The translations under genes were made by a program, and so were the position numbers. From WJMT01 sp964456985 (GTDB lineage Bacteria > Acidobacteriota > Aminicenantia > Aminicenantales > Aminicenantaceae), in NCBI GenBank assembly GCA_964456985.1, contig CAYWDH010000009.1, positions 24,236 to 88,235 of the forward strand: 64,000 nucleotides of DNA, written 5' to 3'. This document shows, one piece after another, positions 50,979 through 60,144 of the stretch. The notes beneath the pieces were generated by a model. It was not told the DNA's origin and did not search any database. It was given only the letters and a program-made list of their open reading frames with translations. The number at the start of each line of letters is the position of its first letter. The first letter of the stretch is position 1.

Positions 50979-52373
50979 TTATTCTTTCTGGTTGTCATTT
51001 GTTTTAATATCCAGGCGCTTTATCATCTCATTTAAGGTCGTGGGCTTGACTCCAAGAAGGCTGGATGCTTTCTTTTGAATCCCATTGGATTTTTTCAATG
51101 CATCGATTACAGCCTTTTTCTGAAAGATACGGGTTCTTTGCTTAAGGTTGAGATTGTAGTCTGAGATGAGAGAGTCGGTTTTTCCGGTGATTTTTGATTT
51201 AAGGAGAAAGGACGGGATTTGTTCTCTTCCGATTATTTTCGAACGGGTCAACACAACAGTCCTCTCTATGAGATTTTCGAGTTCCCTCACATTTCCGGGC
51301 CAGGAGTAATTTTCGAGAAGCTCCATCACATCTTCAGTCACTTCAAGATCTTCTTTATGGTTCTCTTTGGAGTAAAGATCAAGAAAATGTCTGACCAGCA
51401 GAGGAATATCTTCTTTCCTTTCCCTAAGAGGCGGGATTTCTATTTTTATGACATTGAGGCGGTAGAAAAGGTCTTCTCTGAATTGATTCTTATTGATGAG
51501 TTCTTCAAGGTCTGTATTTGTTGCAGCGATGACCCGTGTGTCCACTTTAATGGTTTTGGTGCCTCCCAGTTTCATAAATTCTCTCTCCTGCATCACTCTG
51601 AGGAGTTTAGCCTGAGTTTCCAGATTAAGGGAAGATATTTCATCAAAGAAAATACTTCCTTTGTCTGCAGCTTCGAACAATCCCTTTTTTTGATTGACAG
51701 CTCCTGTAAAGGCTCCTTTGACATGTCCGAACAGGTGACTTTCCAGGAGTTGCGGGGGGAGAGAGCCGCTGTTCACTGTGATAAAGGGAAAATCAACGCG
51801 TTCGCTGTTCTGATGGATGGCTTTTGCAACGAGCTCTTTTCCTGTGCCGCTTTCTCCTTGAATGAGGATTGTGCTCCGGGTCGGGGCTGAGGCTTTTATG
51901 ACAGCGAATACATCCTGCATGTTTATACTCTTGCCTATTATATTGTCGAAACTGAACTTCCTTTTAAGCTGGTCTTTTAACTGGATGTTTTCTTCTTGAA
52001 GTTTTTTGTGTTTGATGGCTCTTCTCAAAGTGATAAGAAGTTCGTCATGCTGGAAAGGTTTTTGGATATAATCAAAAGCCCCTTTTTTCATAGCTGTGAT
52101 CGCTGATTCAACAGAAGCATAGGCTGTGATGATGATCACTATAGCATGAGGGTCGATTTTTTTGATTTTCTGGAGCACCTCTATTCCATTCATCCCGGGC
52201 ATGAGAAGGTCCAGAAGAACCAGGTCAAAAGACTCGGTTTCGTGTTTTTTTAATGCTTCCTGGCCGTTTGAAGAGAGTTCGCATTGGTATCCTTCAGAGA
52301 CGAGCAGGTCTTCCAGTACTTCATGGATTATTTTTTCATCGTCGATGATGTGGATGGTCTCTTTTTCTGGCAT
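50979..52373 (-). CDS. NtrC-family sigma-54-dependent response regulator
   Basis: 464 residues. The receiver domain (1-120) has the acidic pocket IIDDE and phospho-acceptor Asp55 in LVLLDLLMPGMNG. The AAA+ domain has Walker A GESGTGKELVAKAIH, the intact sigma-54 loop FGHVKGAFTGAV and Walker B GSIFFDEISSL. A C-terminal Fis-like helix-turn-helix follows (KKASSLLGVKPTTLNEMIKR). It is activated by the histidine kinase encoded 3 bp upstream. Targets are unknown; the adjacent secretion/pilus-like operon is a candidate, although that operon has a sigma-70-type promoter. Confidence 0.95.
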   Translation of the reverse strand: MPEKETIHIIDDEKIIHEVLEDLLVSEGYQCELSSNGQEALKKHETESFDLVLLDLLMPGMNGIEVLQKIKKIDPHAIVIIITAYASVESAITAMKKGAFDYIQKPFQHDELLITLRRAIKHKKLQEENIQLKDQLKRKFSFDNIIGKSINMQDVFAVIKASAPTRSTILIQGESGTGKELVAKAIHQNSERVDFPFITVNSGSLPPQLLESHLFGHVKGAFTGAVNQKKGLFEAADKGSIFFDEISSLNLETQAKLLRVMQEREFMKLGGTKTIKVDTRVIAATNTDLEELINKNQFREDLFYRLNVIKIEIPPLRERKEDIPLLVRHFLDLYSKENHKEDLEVTEDVMELLENYSWPGNVRELENLIERTVVLTRSKIIGREQIPSFLLKSKITGKTDSLISDYNLNLKQRTRIFQKKAVIDALKKSNGIQKKASSLLGVKPTTLNEMIKRLDIKTNDNQKE

Positions 52374-52376
52374 TTT

Positions 52377-55211
52377 TTACACCGTTAAAGGCTTATCTTC
52401 CTGCTTTTTCTTTTGTTTGATGGGAATGAGAATAGTAAAAACAGTTCCTTTACCCATAATGCTTTTTACGTCGATATGTCCTTCATGCTCTTTTATTATA
52501 GCATAGCTGATAGAAAGCCCAAGGCCAGTTCCCTTGCCGAATCCTTTTGTTGTGAAAAAAGGATCAAAGATGTTTGCTAAGTGTTGGTTCTTGATACCCA
52601 CACCTGTATCCTTGATCTCAACAGCATTATAGCCCTCTTTTTGATAGAGGCTTATTCCGAGTGTCCCTCCGTCCGGCATGGCATCAAGCGCATTGAGAAT
52701 GATGTTGATGAAAACCTGCTGAAGCCTGTCTTCCTGGGCCCAAATCGGTTCCACATCTTTAAGATCTAACTTGAGATCGATATTCATGTTTTTTAATTTA
52801 TAGTCGATGAGAGAGATGATAGAGCGCAGGCTTTCCTTAAGGTTGATCTGTTGGAGGCTGGATTTCGAGGGATTTCGTGCCAGATTAAGTAAATTTTTTA
52901 CGATTTTCCCTACTCTGTCAGCCTGGTTTTCTATTTTTTTTAGGATTTGAGAATGGGGAGTATTGTTGAGTTTTTTCTGGAGTATTTGAATGTAACTGGA
53001 TATGCCTGTCAAGGGAGTGTTTATCTCGTGGGCCACGCCTGCGGAGAGGAGCCCTACGGAAGCCAGCTTTTCTGAGGTCAGAAGCTGCTGTTGAAGAGAA
53101 ATTTTTTCTGTAGTGTCATCAAAGACTATGATCGTGCCGTAAGGATTCATTCTATTGTCAAGAAGCGGGGTTTTTGCTATGTCGAAAATTTTCTTTTTTC
53201 CTTGAGGAAGGTCAAGAGTAATCTCACTGAGAAGGCGGAATTCCTTCTGGGTGTCTGATGGGAAGAGTGCCAAATAATTTTTTTCTCCTAAGACCTGACT
53301 CAGTCTTTTCCCCTCCACATCTACTTTTTTTTGAGAAAAGGTATCTTCCATGACTCGATTCCAGCCTATAATTTTTCCTTTTTGGTCCATGACCGCCACG
53401 CCTACGGTCAGGCTCTCAATAATGTTTTCGTTGTAATCCTTAAGCCGCTCGAGTTCAAGAGCTCTGTCTCTGGCTTGATCATAAAGTGTGGCGTTTTCCA
53501 AGGCTAAGGCCATAGAAGAAGATATGGTCCGCAGAAGCTCCCAGTCATCTGAGGTCAGGAAGGTGTTGTCCTTTTTCTTTCCCATGGCCAGACATCCGAT
53601 CAGTTTTTCTTCCACTTTGAGAGGAAGAAGATGGAAAAATCCGAGGGCTGAGAAACCGCTGTCTTTAGGTAGTGATTTTTGTTCCTCTGTTATCGAATAA
53701 AGCGAAACAAAATCCTCTTTTTTTATTTTGTTTAAAAGGTGGCTTTCTATGTTTATATGATTTTGGGATGAGGGGGAATCTCCTCTGGAATTTTGAATGT
53801 AGAAAAGACTCTTTGGGCTTTTCGCCGGAAGCAAGAGTGCGATTGAGGTAAGGGATAAGGCGTTTGAGATCAAGTCGAGGAGTGATTTTGATAGTTTTTG
53901 AAGGTCTTTCTCCCGGCTTAGTTCTTGACTTATCGAAAGAAGGATTTTTCTGTCTTTGTAACTTCTTTTGTAAAAGACCCTGTCCAGAAGAGATTGGATC
54001 AGTTTTTTTAAGGGAGTGAACAGAGTGGCGCCAAGAATAATGGCCAGAACGCCCAAGATAAGAGCGTTTAGTCTGTTCTCCGGTAATATTTTTGTCTGAG
54101 AGCTTACAATAAAATAAAGGATAGCAATAACTACATAGGAAGAGACAAGAGTTATGGCTTTTTTCAGGATGACTTCCAGGTCCATGAGCCTGTACCTTGA
54201 GATAGAATAGGCGAATGTCAGAGGAATCAGAGCCTGCAGGATGACAGTCATTTCTGCGATTTTCGATGGGACAGCTCCAAGGATGTACGGGATGGAGTAT
54301 AAAATCGAAAAAGGAATAATGCCCAAACCAAGGCCGTAGGCGATCCATTTGAGCTGTTTTTTTATAATGAAATCAGTGAATTTGTATGAGTCATGTATGA
54401 TGACACCAAGGGCCACAAGGGTAAAAACAGTGAAATGGAAAAGGTCGAGTTTTTCTAAAGTTTCATAATACTGGCTTATAAAGGATTCTGTAAAATTGAA
54501 AAAATTTGGAAGGTGGATGAAAACCCGGCTTAAGAGAAGGGCAGCTCCAGGAAGATAGAGCACAGCCCCTGAAGAAATGATCTTTCTGGAAAACTTCTTC
54601 CTTTTAGGGAAGATAAGGAAAAAGTGTAATAGAAGAGGAGGGAAAATCACAAAGGCGATTTTATCGATCCAGTAGAACATATAATCCAGAGTATCGAGAT
54701 GGCCTGTGGGCGAAAAGACATAAATACAGTAAAAAGCAAGTGAAATAAGGAAAAAGAATATATAGGGGAGAGTGAGTCTTCTGCCTGCATTTAAAAGAAC
54801 AATGAAACCTATGACAAAAGTAGTAAGCCCGATTAGCGCAAGATAAAAATACAGCAAACCTGTTCTTTGTGTTGTGAGAAATAAGGAAGGGAATATCTGA
54901 TCTCCTTTATGAATGACCTCATATCTTACTTTTTGATTGAGATTTCCCGCTTTCCAGAGCTGCTTGGAGAGGTCAATGCTGCTTCTTATGGGAATATCGT
55001 TTATGGAATAGAGAATATCCCCCTTATCAATCCCTACCAGATAAGCGGGGCTGCCTTCTTCCACTTTGACCGCTTTAAGTCCCTGGGGAGTTTCCTCCCA
55101 GGTCACTCCGTCTGTAGGCTCTTTCCATACGATTTTTTTATAGATATTGATGCAGCCCAAAACCAGGAGTATGAGGACAGGGATAAGACTCAGATAGTTT
55201 GTTTTTTTCAT
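52377..55211 (-). CDS. PDZ/multi-membrane-span sensor histidine kinase with GAF and PAS domains
   Basis: 944 residues. One membrane helix (about 6-23) is followed by an extracytoplasmic PDZ-like domain (33-110: GLKAVKVEEGSPAYLVGIDK, GDILYSINDIPI). About eight membrane helices (117-385), a GAF-like domain (about 420-580), a PAS domain (about 605-700: IIESLTVGVAVMDQKGKIIG), HisKA with phospho-acceptor near His727 (SAGVAHEINTPLTGISSYIQ) and HATPase (NIILNALDAMPDGG, DTGVGI, GKGTGLGLSISY) complete it. The PDZ plus polytopic membrane sensor recalls ComP of Bacillus and kinases of Acidobacteria. It pairs with the response regulator directly downstream. The signal sensed is unknown. Confidence 0.92.
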   Translation of the reverse strand: MKKTNYLSLIPVLILLVLGCINIYKKIVWKEPTDGVTWEETPQGLKAVKVEEGSPAYLVGIDKGDILYSINDIPIRSSIDLSKQLWKAGNLNQKVRYEVIHKGDQIFPSLFLTTQRTGLLYFYLALIGLTTFVIGFIVLLNAGRRLTLPYIFFFLISLAFYCIYVFSPTGHLDTLDYMFYWIDKIAFVIFPPLLLHFFLIFPKRKKFSRKIISSGAVLYLPGAALLLSRVFIHLPNFFNFTESFISQYYETLEKLDLFHFTVFTLVALGVIIHDSYKFTDFIIKKQLKWIAYGLGLGIIPFSILYSIPYILGAVPSKIAEMTVILQALIPLTFAYSISRYRLMDLEVILKKAITLVSSYVVIAILYFIVSSQTKILPENRLNALILGVLAIILGATLFTPLKKLIQSLLDRVFYKRSYKDRKILLSISQELSREKDLQKLSKSLLDLISNALSLTSIALLLPAKSPKSLFYIQNSRGDSPSSQNHINIESHLLNKIKKEDFVSLYSITEEQKSLPKDSGFSALGFFHLLPLKVEEKLIGCLAMGKKKDNTFLTSDDWELLRTISSSMALALENATLYDQARDRALELERLKDYNENIIESLTVGVAVMDQKGKIIGWNRVMEDTFSQKKVDVEGKRLSQVLGEKNYLALFPSDTQKEFRLLSEITLDLPQGKKKIFDIAKTPLLDNRMNPYGTIIVFDDTTEKISLQQQLLTSEKLASVGLLSAGVAHEINTPLTGISSYIQILQKKLNNTPHSQILKKIENQADRVGKIVKNLLNLARNPSKSSLQQINLKESLRSIISLIDYKLKNMNIDLKLDLKDVEPIWAQEDRLQQVFINIILNALDAMPDGGTLGISLYQKEGYNAVEIKDTGVGIKNQHLANIFDPFFTTKGFGKGTGLGLSISYAIIKEHEGHIDVKSIMGKGTVFTILIPIKQKKKQEDKPLTV

Positions 55212-55282
55212 TTTGTATCAAAGGTCGTTTTTAGGAACCGTATGGAATCCAGAAAAGTGAGTCATTATTGTAAAAAACATAT

Positions 55283-55573
55283 TTAGTGCAGTATGTGTCC
55301 CTTTTCGGCTCTTATGGCCCAGCTTATAGGTGGTTGGGAAAGATATCTTTGTAAAACAGGATTTTCTTTAAGGCCCAAAGGTTCGGGATTTCTTTCAAGA
55401 AGAGTGGTCATATAGTCGGTTTCTTTTTCCTGATTCTGAACTGTCTGGTAGGAGAGCCCGTCCCTAATCCTGTGGCCCATAGATGAGGAAGGTTGAAAGG
55501 GGACTTTATATAAAGAAACAAAAGATGATAACAGAAAAAACAAGATGATATCCACTAAAACATGTTTCTTCAT
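55283..55573 (-). CDS. Small exported or membrane-anchored protein of unknown function
   Basis: 96 residues: an N-terminal hydrophobic signal or anchor (KKHVLVDIILFFLLSSFVSL), then a polar, proline-containing tail (TTLLERNPEPLGLKENPVLQ). No family recognised. Its reality is supported by a well-formed TTGACA/TATTTT promoter whose -10 ends 7 nt before the ATG, and by its place upstream of the kinase on the same strand. There is no Shine-Dalgarno. It could be a partner of the PDZ kinase (inference). Confidence 0.55.
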   Translation of the reverse strand: MKKHVLVDIILFFLLSSFVSLYKVPFQPSSSMGHRIRDGLSYQTVQNQEKETDYMTTLLERNPEPLGLKENPVLQRYLSQPPISWAIRAEKGHILH

Positions 55574-55580
55574 AACTTTA

Positions 55581-55609
55581 AAAATAAGGATTTGTTAGGT
55601 GTTTGTCAA
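55581..55609 (-). promoter_or_regulatory. Sigma-70-type promoter for the small exported protein, predicted leaderless
   Basis: On the minus strand TTGACA (55609-55604), a 17-nt spacer, TATTTT (55586-55581), then 7 nt to ATG 55573. Confidence 0.6.
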
Positions 55610-55693
55610 TACACCTCACTTAGGACGCTAAGGACTGACTTCCTTCTTTTCCTCTGCGCGTTCATCTGTTTCTGAACCGTTATGATACTTTTT

Positions 55694-55711
55694 TCAGAGG
55701 TCCTCCTCTGA
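55694..55711. promoter_or_regulatory. Perfect inverted repeat just upstream of the secretion-operon promoter
   Basis: TCAGAGG and CCTCTGA (7-bp perfect arms) flank TCCT, ending 1 bp before the -35 of the gspF promoter. It may be an operator. It could also be a weak hairpin, but no T-run follows it on the plus strand. Confidence 0.4.
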
Positions 55712-55740
55712 TTGACAAAAACAGGATGATTAATTAATAT
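55712..55740 (+). promoter_or_regulatory. Sigma-70-type promoter for the gspF-gspD operon
   Basis: TTGACA (55712-55717), a 17-nt spacer and TAATAT (55735-55740). The -10 is 33 nt before the gspF ATG, giving a normal leader that contains AAGAGG. Confidence 0.65.
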
Positions 55741-55773
55741 GGATATGCTTTCCAAGAGGTTTGATGGTTTGAT

Positions 55774-56982
55774 ATGCCTTATTATAATTGCAGGTTAGCC
55801 GCTGAGACGGGAGAGGTCTTTTCAAAAAGTTTTCTGGCTCCGACATCCGAGGCCTGCTGCAGGCACTTCAGGGAAAAAGGCTTCTGTATACTTTCAGTTA
55901 AGCGCGATTGGAAGAAAATAAGGATCACTGTATTCCCTCATGAAAGAAGACTCAATGATAACGAGTTTATCATGTTCAATCAGGAGCTTGTAGCTCTTCT
56001 CAAGGCCGGATATCCTGTTCTGAAATGTATGGAGATCATTACCGGCCGCATAAGGGATATAAAGCTTAAAGAAGTGTTGATGATGGTAGAGGAAAAGGTT
56101 AAAAGCGGCAGCTCTCTTTCTGAAGCTTTTTCACAACACAGCCATTATTTTTCCACGGTCTATATTGCATCCATTATGGGAGGAGAAAGGGGAGGAAATT
56201 TACCAGAGACTATCAAACGTTATATCAAATACAAAAAGGTACTGTCTGAGGCAAAGGAAAGGATAAAAACAGCCCTGATGTACCCGACTTTGCTTGTCAT
56301 TTTTTCCTTTGCTCTGATTTTGCTGCTCGTCAATTTTATCATACCGAGATTTTCTGATTTTTATTCCGGATTTGGAGCTAAACTTCCGGTCATCACTCGG
56401 ACTTTACTGTCTTTTTCCATGACAATGCAGAGGATTTTTCCCCTGCTATTGATTTTGCTTTTACTGCTGGTTTTCGCTTTTTTCCGGATAAAGAAGAAAG
56501 AGAAAGCTCTTATATTGATGGATAAGTTGAAGCTTCATCTTCCTTATGGCGGAGTCATATGGAAGGAATCCTCTGTTTCCCTTTTCTGCCGCACATTAGG
56601 GCTGCTTCTCAGCGGGGGGATTTCTTTATTGTCTTCCATTAGTATTGCCCGTCGGTCAGTTCCCAATCATTATATTTTTCAGAGGATGAAAAATATTCAG
56701 GATGACATAAAAAACGGGGAAAACATCTCAAAATCTCTTGAGAGGACCGAATGCTTTTCCCCCCTGGCTTTGGATATGATAAAAGTGGGAGAGACTTCTG
56801 CAAATCTGGAAGGGATGCTGTTTGATACAGCTGATGTCTATGACCAAAGGGTTCAGGCTAAGGTTGATCGATTTGTTTCTCTGGTTGAACCCATTATCAT
56901 TGTATTGATGGGCCTGGTGGTCGCAGGTATGCTTTTGTCTGTATATCTGCCTATTTTCAATATTATAAGAGTAGCGGGATGA
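55774..56982 (+). CDS. gspF: Type II secretion / type IV pilus inner-membrane protein GspF/PilC
   Basis: A 402-residue polytopic platform protein. It has the short N-terminal domain (YYNCRLAAETGEVFSKSF) and two repeated GspF domains, with FNQELVALLKAGYPVLKCME and LFCRTLGLLLSGGISLLSSI as the paired helices. The membrane segments are VIFSFALILLLVNFIIPRF, LLLILLLLLVFAFF and IIIVLMGLVVAGMLLSVYLP. It connects the ATPase to pilus or pseudopilus assembly. Other in-frame starts are excluded by a TGA at 55762. It is the first gene of the operon, and its stop overlaps gspE (ATGATG). Confidence 0.95.
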   Translation: MPYYNCRLAAETGEVFSKSFLAPTSEACCRHFREKGFCILSVKRDWKKIRITVFPHERRLNDNEFIMFNQELVALLKAGYPVLKCMEIITGRIRDIKLKEVLMMVEEKVKSGSSLSEAFSQHSHYFSTVYIASIMGGERGGNLPETIKRYIKYKKVLSEAKERIKTALMYPTLLVIFSFALILLLVNFIIPRFSDFYSGFGAKLPVITRTLLSFSMTMQRIFPLLLILLLLLVFAFFRIKKKEKALILMDKLKLHLPYGGVIWKESSVSLFCRTLGLLLSGGISLLSSISIARRSVPNHYIFQRMKNIQDDIKNGENISKSLERTECFSPLALDMIKVGETSANLEGMLFDTADVYDQRVQAKVDRFVSLVEPIIIVLMGLVVAGMLLSVYLPIFNIIRVAG

Positions 56983-58601
56983 TGAAAGACAACAAACAGA
57001 GAAAACAGCCCATGCCATTGAAGGATGCGGAACTCAAAGCCAAAGAAATGGCTGGGAAATATAAAATTTCTTATATCGACCTTTCGGATGTATCCATCAA
57101 CAGGGACCTGGTTCGGTCTTTTCCCGTGGATTTTCTGTACAGGTCAAAGTTTATTCCTTTTGAGGAAAATGGAAAAAGTGTAAAAATCGCTGTGAGTGAC
57201 CCTTCGGACATATCTGTTATAGATTCCATTGAGTCGTTTTTAGGTAAAAAAGTAAATGTATTTGTATCTTCAGAAAGGGGAATTTTTGAGGCACTGAGAA
57301 AAAGCGAAGCCTCATTGCAGGTGCTAAAGGATGCTACGGAAGGATATGTGGTTCAGATAATAGACAAAGATGAACAAACAGATGAAGACACCATCTCAGC
57401 GGAAAAACTGGCAGATCAGGACGGCTCCATAATAAAATTAGTCAATTCAATCATATTCACGGCTGTTCAAAGAAGAGCCAGCGATGTTCACATCGAGTCT
57501 AAAGAAGATGACTTGATCGTAAAGTACCGGATAGACGGGGTTCTCAGCGAAGCCATAGACCATATTGATAAGAAATTTCAATCGCCTATCATTTCACGTA
57601 TTAAAGTCATGTCGGATTTGGATATTGCAGAGCGGCGCGTTCCTCAAGACGGAAAGTTCAGGCTTAAAGTAAAGGATAAGGGGATTGATTTCAGAGTATC
57701 CATCATGCCCAGTATTTATGGAGAAGATGCTGTCATACGGATACTTGATAAAGAGATGATAACCGAGGCCATTTCCGAATTAAAACTGGATATGCTGGGG
57801 TTTTCAAAGGAAATTGTCCATACGTTAGAAAGATATATCATCAAGCCCTATGGTATGCTTCTTGTGACCGGTCCGACAGGAAGCGGGAAAACTACCACTC
57901 TTTATGCGGCATTAACGGAAATAAAATCGCCAGAAGATAAGATTGTGACCATCGAAGATCCCGTTGAATACCAAATAGATGGGATCACACAGATCCCAGT
58001 CAATGAAAAAAAGGGACTTACTTTTGCTCGTGGGCTTCGTTCCATTTTAAGACATGATCCGGATAAAATCATGGTCGGAGAAATTAGAGACCCTGAAACA
58101 GCCCAGATAGCCATCCAGTCAGCGCTGACAGGACATTTGGTTTTCACAACAGTCCATGCCAATAATGTCTTTGATGTTATCGGTCGCTTTCTTCATATGA
58201 AAGTGGATCCGTACAGCTTTATTTCCGCACTTAATGGAGTGCTTGCCCAGCGCCTCGTAAGAGTTCTCTGCCCAAAGTGCAAGCAAAAAGAACAGCTCAG
58301 TAAGAAGCAGCTTATTGAGTCAGGATTAGACCCGGAGAAATACAGAGATCATGTTTTTTATGAGGCGGAAGGATGCGAAGAATGTCATTTTACCGGTTAC
58401 AAGGGAAGAACAGCTATTGCAGAGTTTCTTGAGCTTTCTGATGAGATAAGAGAAATGATTCTGGACAAAAAACCTCTATCTGAGGTCAAGAAAAGGGCTA
58501 AGCAGGAAGGCATGATTTTTTTAAGGCAGGTTGGTATGGATAAGGTCCTCCTGGGGACGACCAGTTTAAAAGAGTTGAATAAGGTTACTTTTGTTGAGTG
58601 A
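56979..58601 (+). CDS. gspE: Type II secretion / type IV pilus assembly ATPase GspE/PilB
   Basis: 540 residues. An N-terminal MshEN-like domain (VRSFPVDFLYRSKFIPFEEN) is followed by the hexameric ATPase core: RASDVHIESKEDDLIVKYRI, Walker A GPTGSGKTTTLYAAL near residue 298, the Asp box TIEDPVEYQIDGITQIPVN, Walker B HDPDKIMVGEIRDPETAQIA and the His box TGHLVFTTVHANN. The tetracysteine zinc finger (CPKCK near 430, CEECHFTGYKGR near 466) is intact. It powers pilus or pseudopilus polymerisation from the cytoplasm. Coupled by a 4-bp overlap to gspF. Confidence 0.96.
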   Translation: MMKDNKQRKQPMPLKDAELKAKEMAGKYKISYIDLSDVSINRDLVRSFPVDFLYRSKFIPFEENGKSVKIAVSDPSDISVIDSIESFLGKKVNVFVSSERGIFEALRKSEASLQVLKDATEGYVVQIIDKDEQTDEDTISAEKLADQDGSIIKLVNSIIFTAVQRRASDVHIESKEDDLIVKYRIDGVLSEAIDHIDKKFQSPIISRIKVMSDLDIAERRVPQDGKFRLKVKDKGIDFRVSIMPSIYGEDAVIRILDKEMITEAISELKLDMLGFSKEIVHTLERYIIKPYGMLLVTGPTGSGKTTTLYAALTEIKSPEDKIVTIEDPVEYQIDGITQIPVNEKKGLTFARGLRSILRHDPDKIMVGEIRDPETAQIAIQSALTGHLVFTTVHANNVFDVIGRFLHMKVDPYSFISALNGVLAQRLVRVLCPKCKQKEQLSKKQLIESGLDPEKYRDHVFYEAEGCEECHFTGYKGRTAIAEFLELSDEIREMILDKKPLSEVKKRAKQEGMIFLRQVGMDKVLLGTTSLKELNKVTFVE

Positions 58602-58633
58602 ATTTTATATTATAGAACTATTTTCTTAAGTAA

Positions 58634-59581
58634 ATGGTATTAAAAATGAGTTTGTTATGGGAAAAATTTATTGAGTTTTTTACCACTCCCCCAGGACTTT
58701 TTTCTGGCTTCTCTATTGCCTCCCATTACATCTGTGGAGTCCACTTATCAACAAAGGAAAAAAGCATTGTTGATTTTTATGCAAAAGGTATTCCTGAGGG
58801 CGTTGTTCAGTCCTCTTTTATTGAAAAAAACATTGTTGAACCAGAGGTCTTAAAATCAGAATTTTTAAAAGCAGTCCGCAGTATGCGTATGAACAGTAAG
58901 GACATAGCTTTGATTTTTCCTGAGTTATCTCAAAAAACATTTACTTTTTCCTTTGATTCTCTTCCTAGTACCTCTCGGGAGAGGGAACAGATCATCCGCT
59001 TCAGAATAAAAAAGAGGATGCCTTTTTTGCCTGAAGACGCAAGAATTTCATATGACCTTTTTCCAAGAGATTCAGGGATAAGAGCTGTGGTCATCCTGAC
59101 GAGGACAAATATTATCAAAGAGTATGAGGAGTTTTTTCAGCAGTTTGGATTCAATGTACGGACAGCTGTTCCTCCGTCTGTAGGCCTGGTCAATCTAGTA
59201 GATGCCGGATCTGAAGAGAACTTTTTTCTGTTAAATATTGAAAAAGAATCGTTTTCTTTGTCTTTATATAAAGGCTCGGAATTCATTTTATACAGGCAAA
59301 AAAGATTTGATTTTGAAAAAGGGGGGACTGGAAGTCTTCAGGAAAAGATGGAAGATGTCTTTGAGGAAGTGGAGAAGACACTGAATTTTGCTGCTGAAGG
59401 ACTGGACCGCAGGGAAATAAAATTTTGGATAAGGAGCGGGATAGGAGGTCCTGATGGATTTATAGAGAAAGCAGAAAAAAAATTGGGATGTTCCTTTCAG
59501 AAAATAGGGTCTTCTTTAAATGTCGGTCTGAATCCGGAGGAGACGGATAGATTGTCTCCTGTTTTGGGTGTGCTGTTATGA
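58634..59581 (+). CDS. PilM/GspL cytoplasmic-type assembly protein
   Basis: 315 residues with the actin-like fold pattern of PilM/GspL: FSIASHYICGVHLSTKEKS, ELSQKTFTFSFDSLPS, RFRIKKRMPFLPEDARISYD and AVVILTRTNIIKEYEEFFQQ, then LLNIEKESFSLSLYKGSEFI. No membrane helix is evident. In type IV pilus and type II systems it links the ATPase to the PilN/PilO-like membrane proteins. The position before two single-span proteins supports the call. ATG 58646 is an alternative start. The stop overlaps the next start (ATGA). Confidence 0.82.
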   Translation: MVLKMSLLWEKFIEFFTTPPGLFSGFSIASHYICGVHLSTKEKSIVDFYAKGIPEGVVQSSFIEKNIVEPEVLKSEFLKAVRSMRMNSKDIALIFPELSQKTFTFSFDSLPSTSREREQIIRFRIKKRMPFLPEDARISYDLFPRDSGIRAVVILTRTNIIKEYEEFFQQFGFNVRTAVPPSVGLVNLVDAGSEENFFLLNIEKESFSLSLYKGSEFILYRQKRFDFEKGGTGSLQEKMEDVFEEVEKTLNFAAEGLDRREIKFWIRSGIGGPDGFIEKAEKKLGCSFQKIGSSLNVGLNPEETDRLSPVLGVLL

Positions 59582-60144
59582 AAAGAAAAAGACGATTGGA
59601 TCTTAATCTTGCAGGCAATCCGTTGAGAAACAAGAGATTGTTTCGCTCGTTGTTTTTTTTCATAGGAACAGTGTCTGTTTTATGGCTTATCATAGGAATG
59701 ATCGTTTTTTGGAAAAACAGGAATGACAGTCGAGATATAGAGACGACTTTAGCCGGAATTGAGAATAAAATCGATCATGTAAGGAGAGAGGAGAGAAGAT
59801 ATATCACTCAAGCCGATAAGCTTTCCCAGGAAAATCTTTCTGAAGTAAATGTTGTCAATCATCTTATTTCTCAAAAAGCTTTTTCCTGGACAGAGATGTT
59901 CACGGCTCTAGAAAAATCTCTTCCTGACGATTGTTATATTGTTTCCATATCTCCCGTGGAAAGGGGGGATTCTAAAGCACAGGTCAAACTAGAGGTCGCT
60001 TCAAGCGGATTGGATCCTCTTTTTCAATTCATTGATAATTTATACTCTATGGATTTCAGCGGCGTAAAGCTTATTAGGGAAAGGAAGAGTGAAACAGGTT
60101 CTTTTATTTCAGAGGTATCTTTGGATTATGATAAAATTTTTTGA
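59578..60144 (+). CDS. PilN-like inner-membrane assembly protein
   Basis: 188 residues: a basic N-terminus with the PilN-type LDLNLAGNPLRNKR, one membrane helix (SLFFFIGTVSVLWLIIGMIV, about residues 24-45), a coiled coil (KIDHVRREERRYITQADKL), and a ferredoxin-like periplasmic domain beginning SWTEMFTALEKSLPDDCYIV. INLNP-like tails of PilN bind PilM. It is encoded between PilM- and PilO-like genes, overlapping both. Confidence 0.85.
   Translation: MKRKRRLDLNLAGNPLRNKRLFRSLFFFIGTVSVLWLIIGMIVFWKNRNDSRDIETTLAGIENKIDHVRREERRYITQADKLSQENLSEVNVVNHLISQKAFSWTEMFTALEKSLPDDCYIVSISPVERGDSKAQVKLEVASSGLDPLFQFIDNLYSMDFSGVKLIRERKSETGSFISEVSLDYDKIF

Noticed and set aside
53665..54348. A 227-codon frame on the same strand within the histidine kinase
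   Set aside because: It overlaps the membrane-segment coding region in another frame, and its conceptual protein has no hydrophobic or family pattern.
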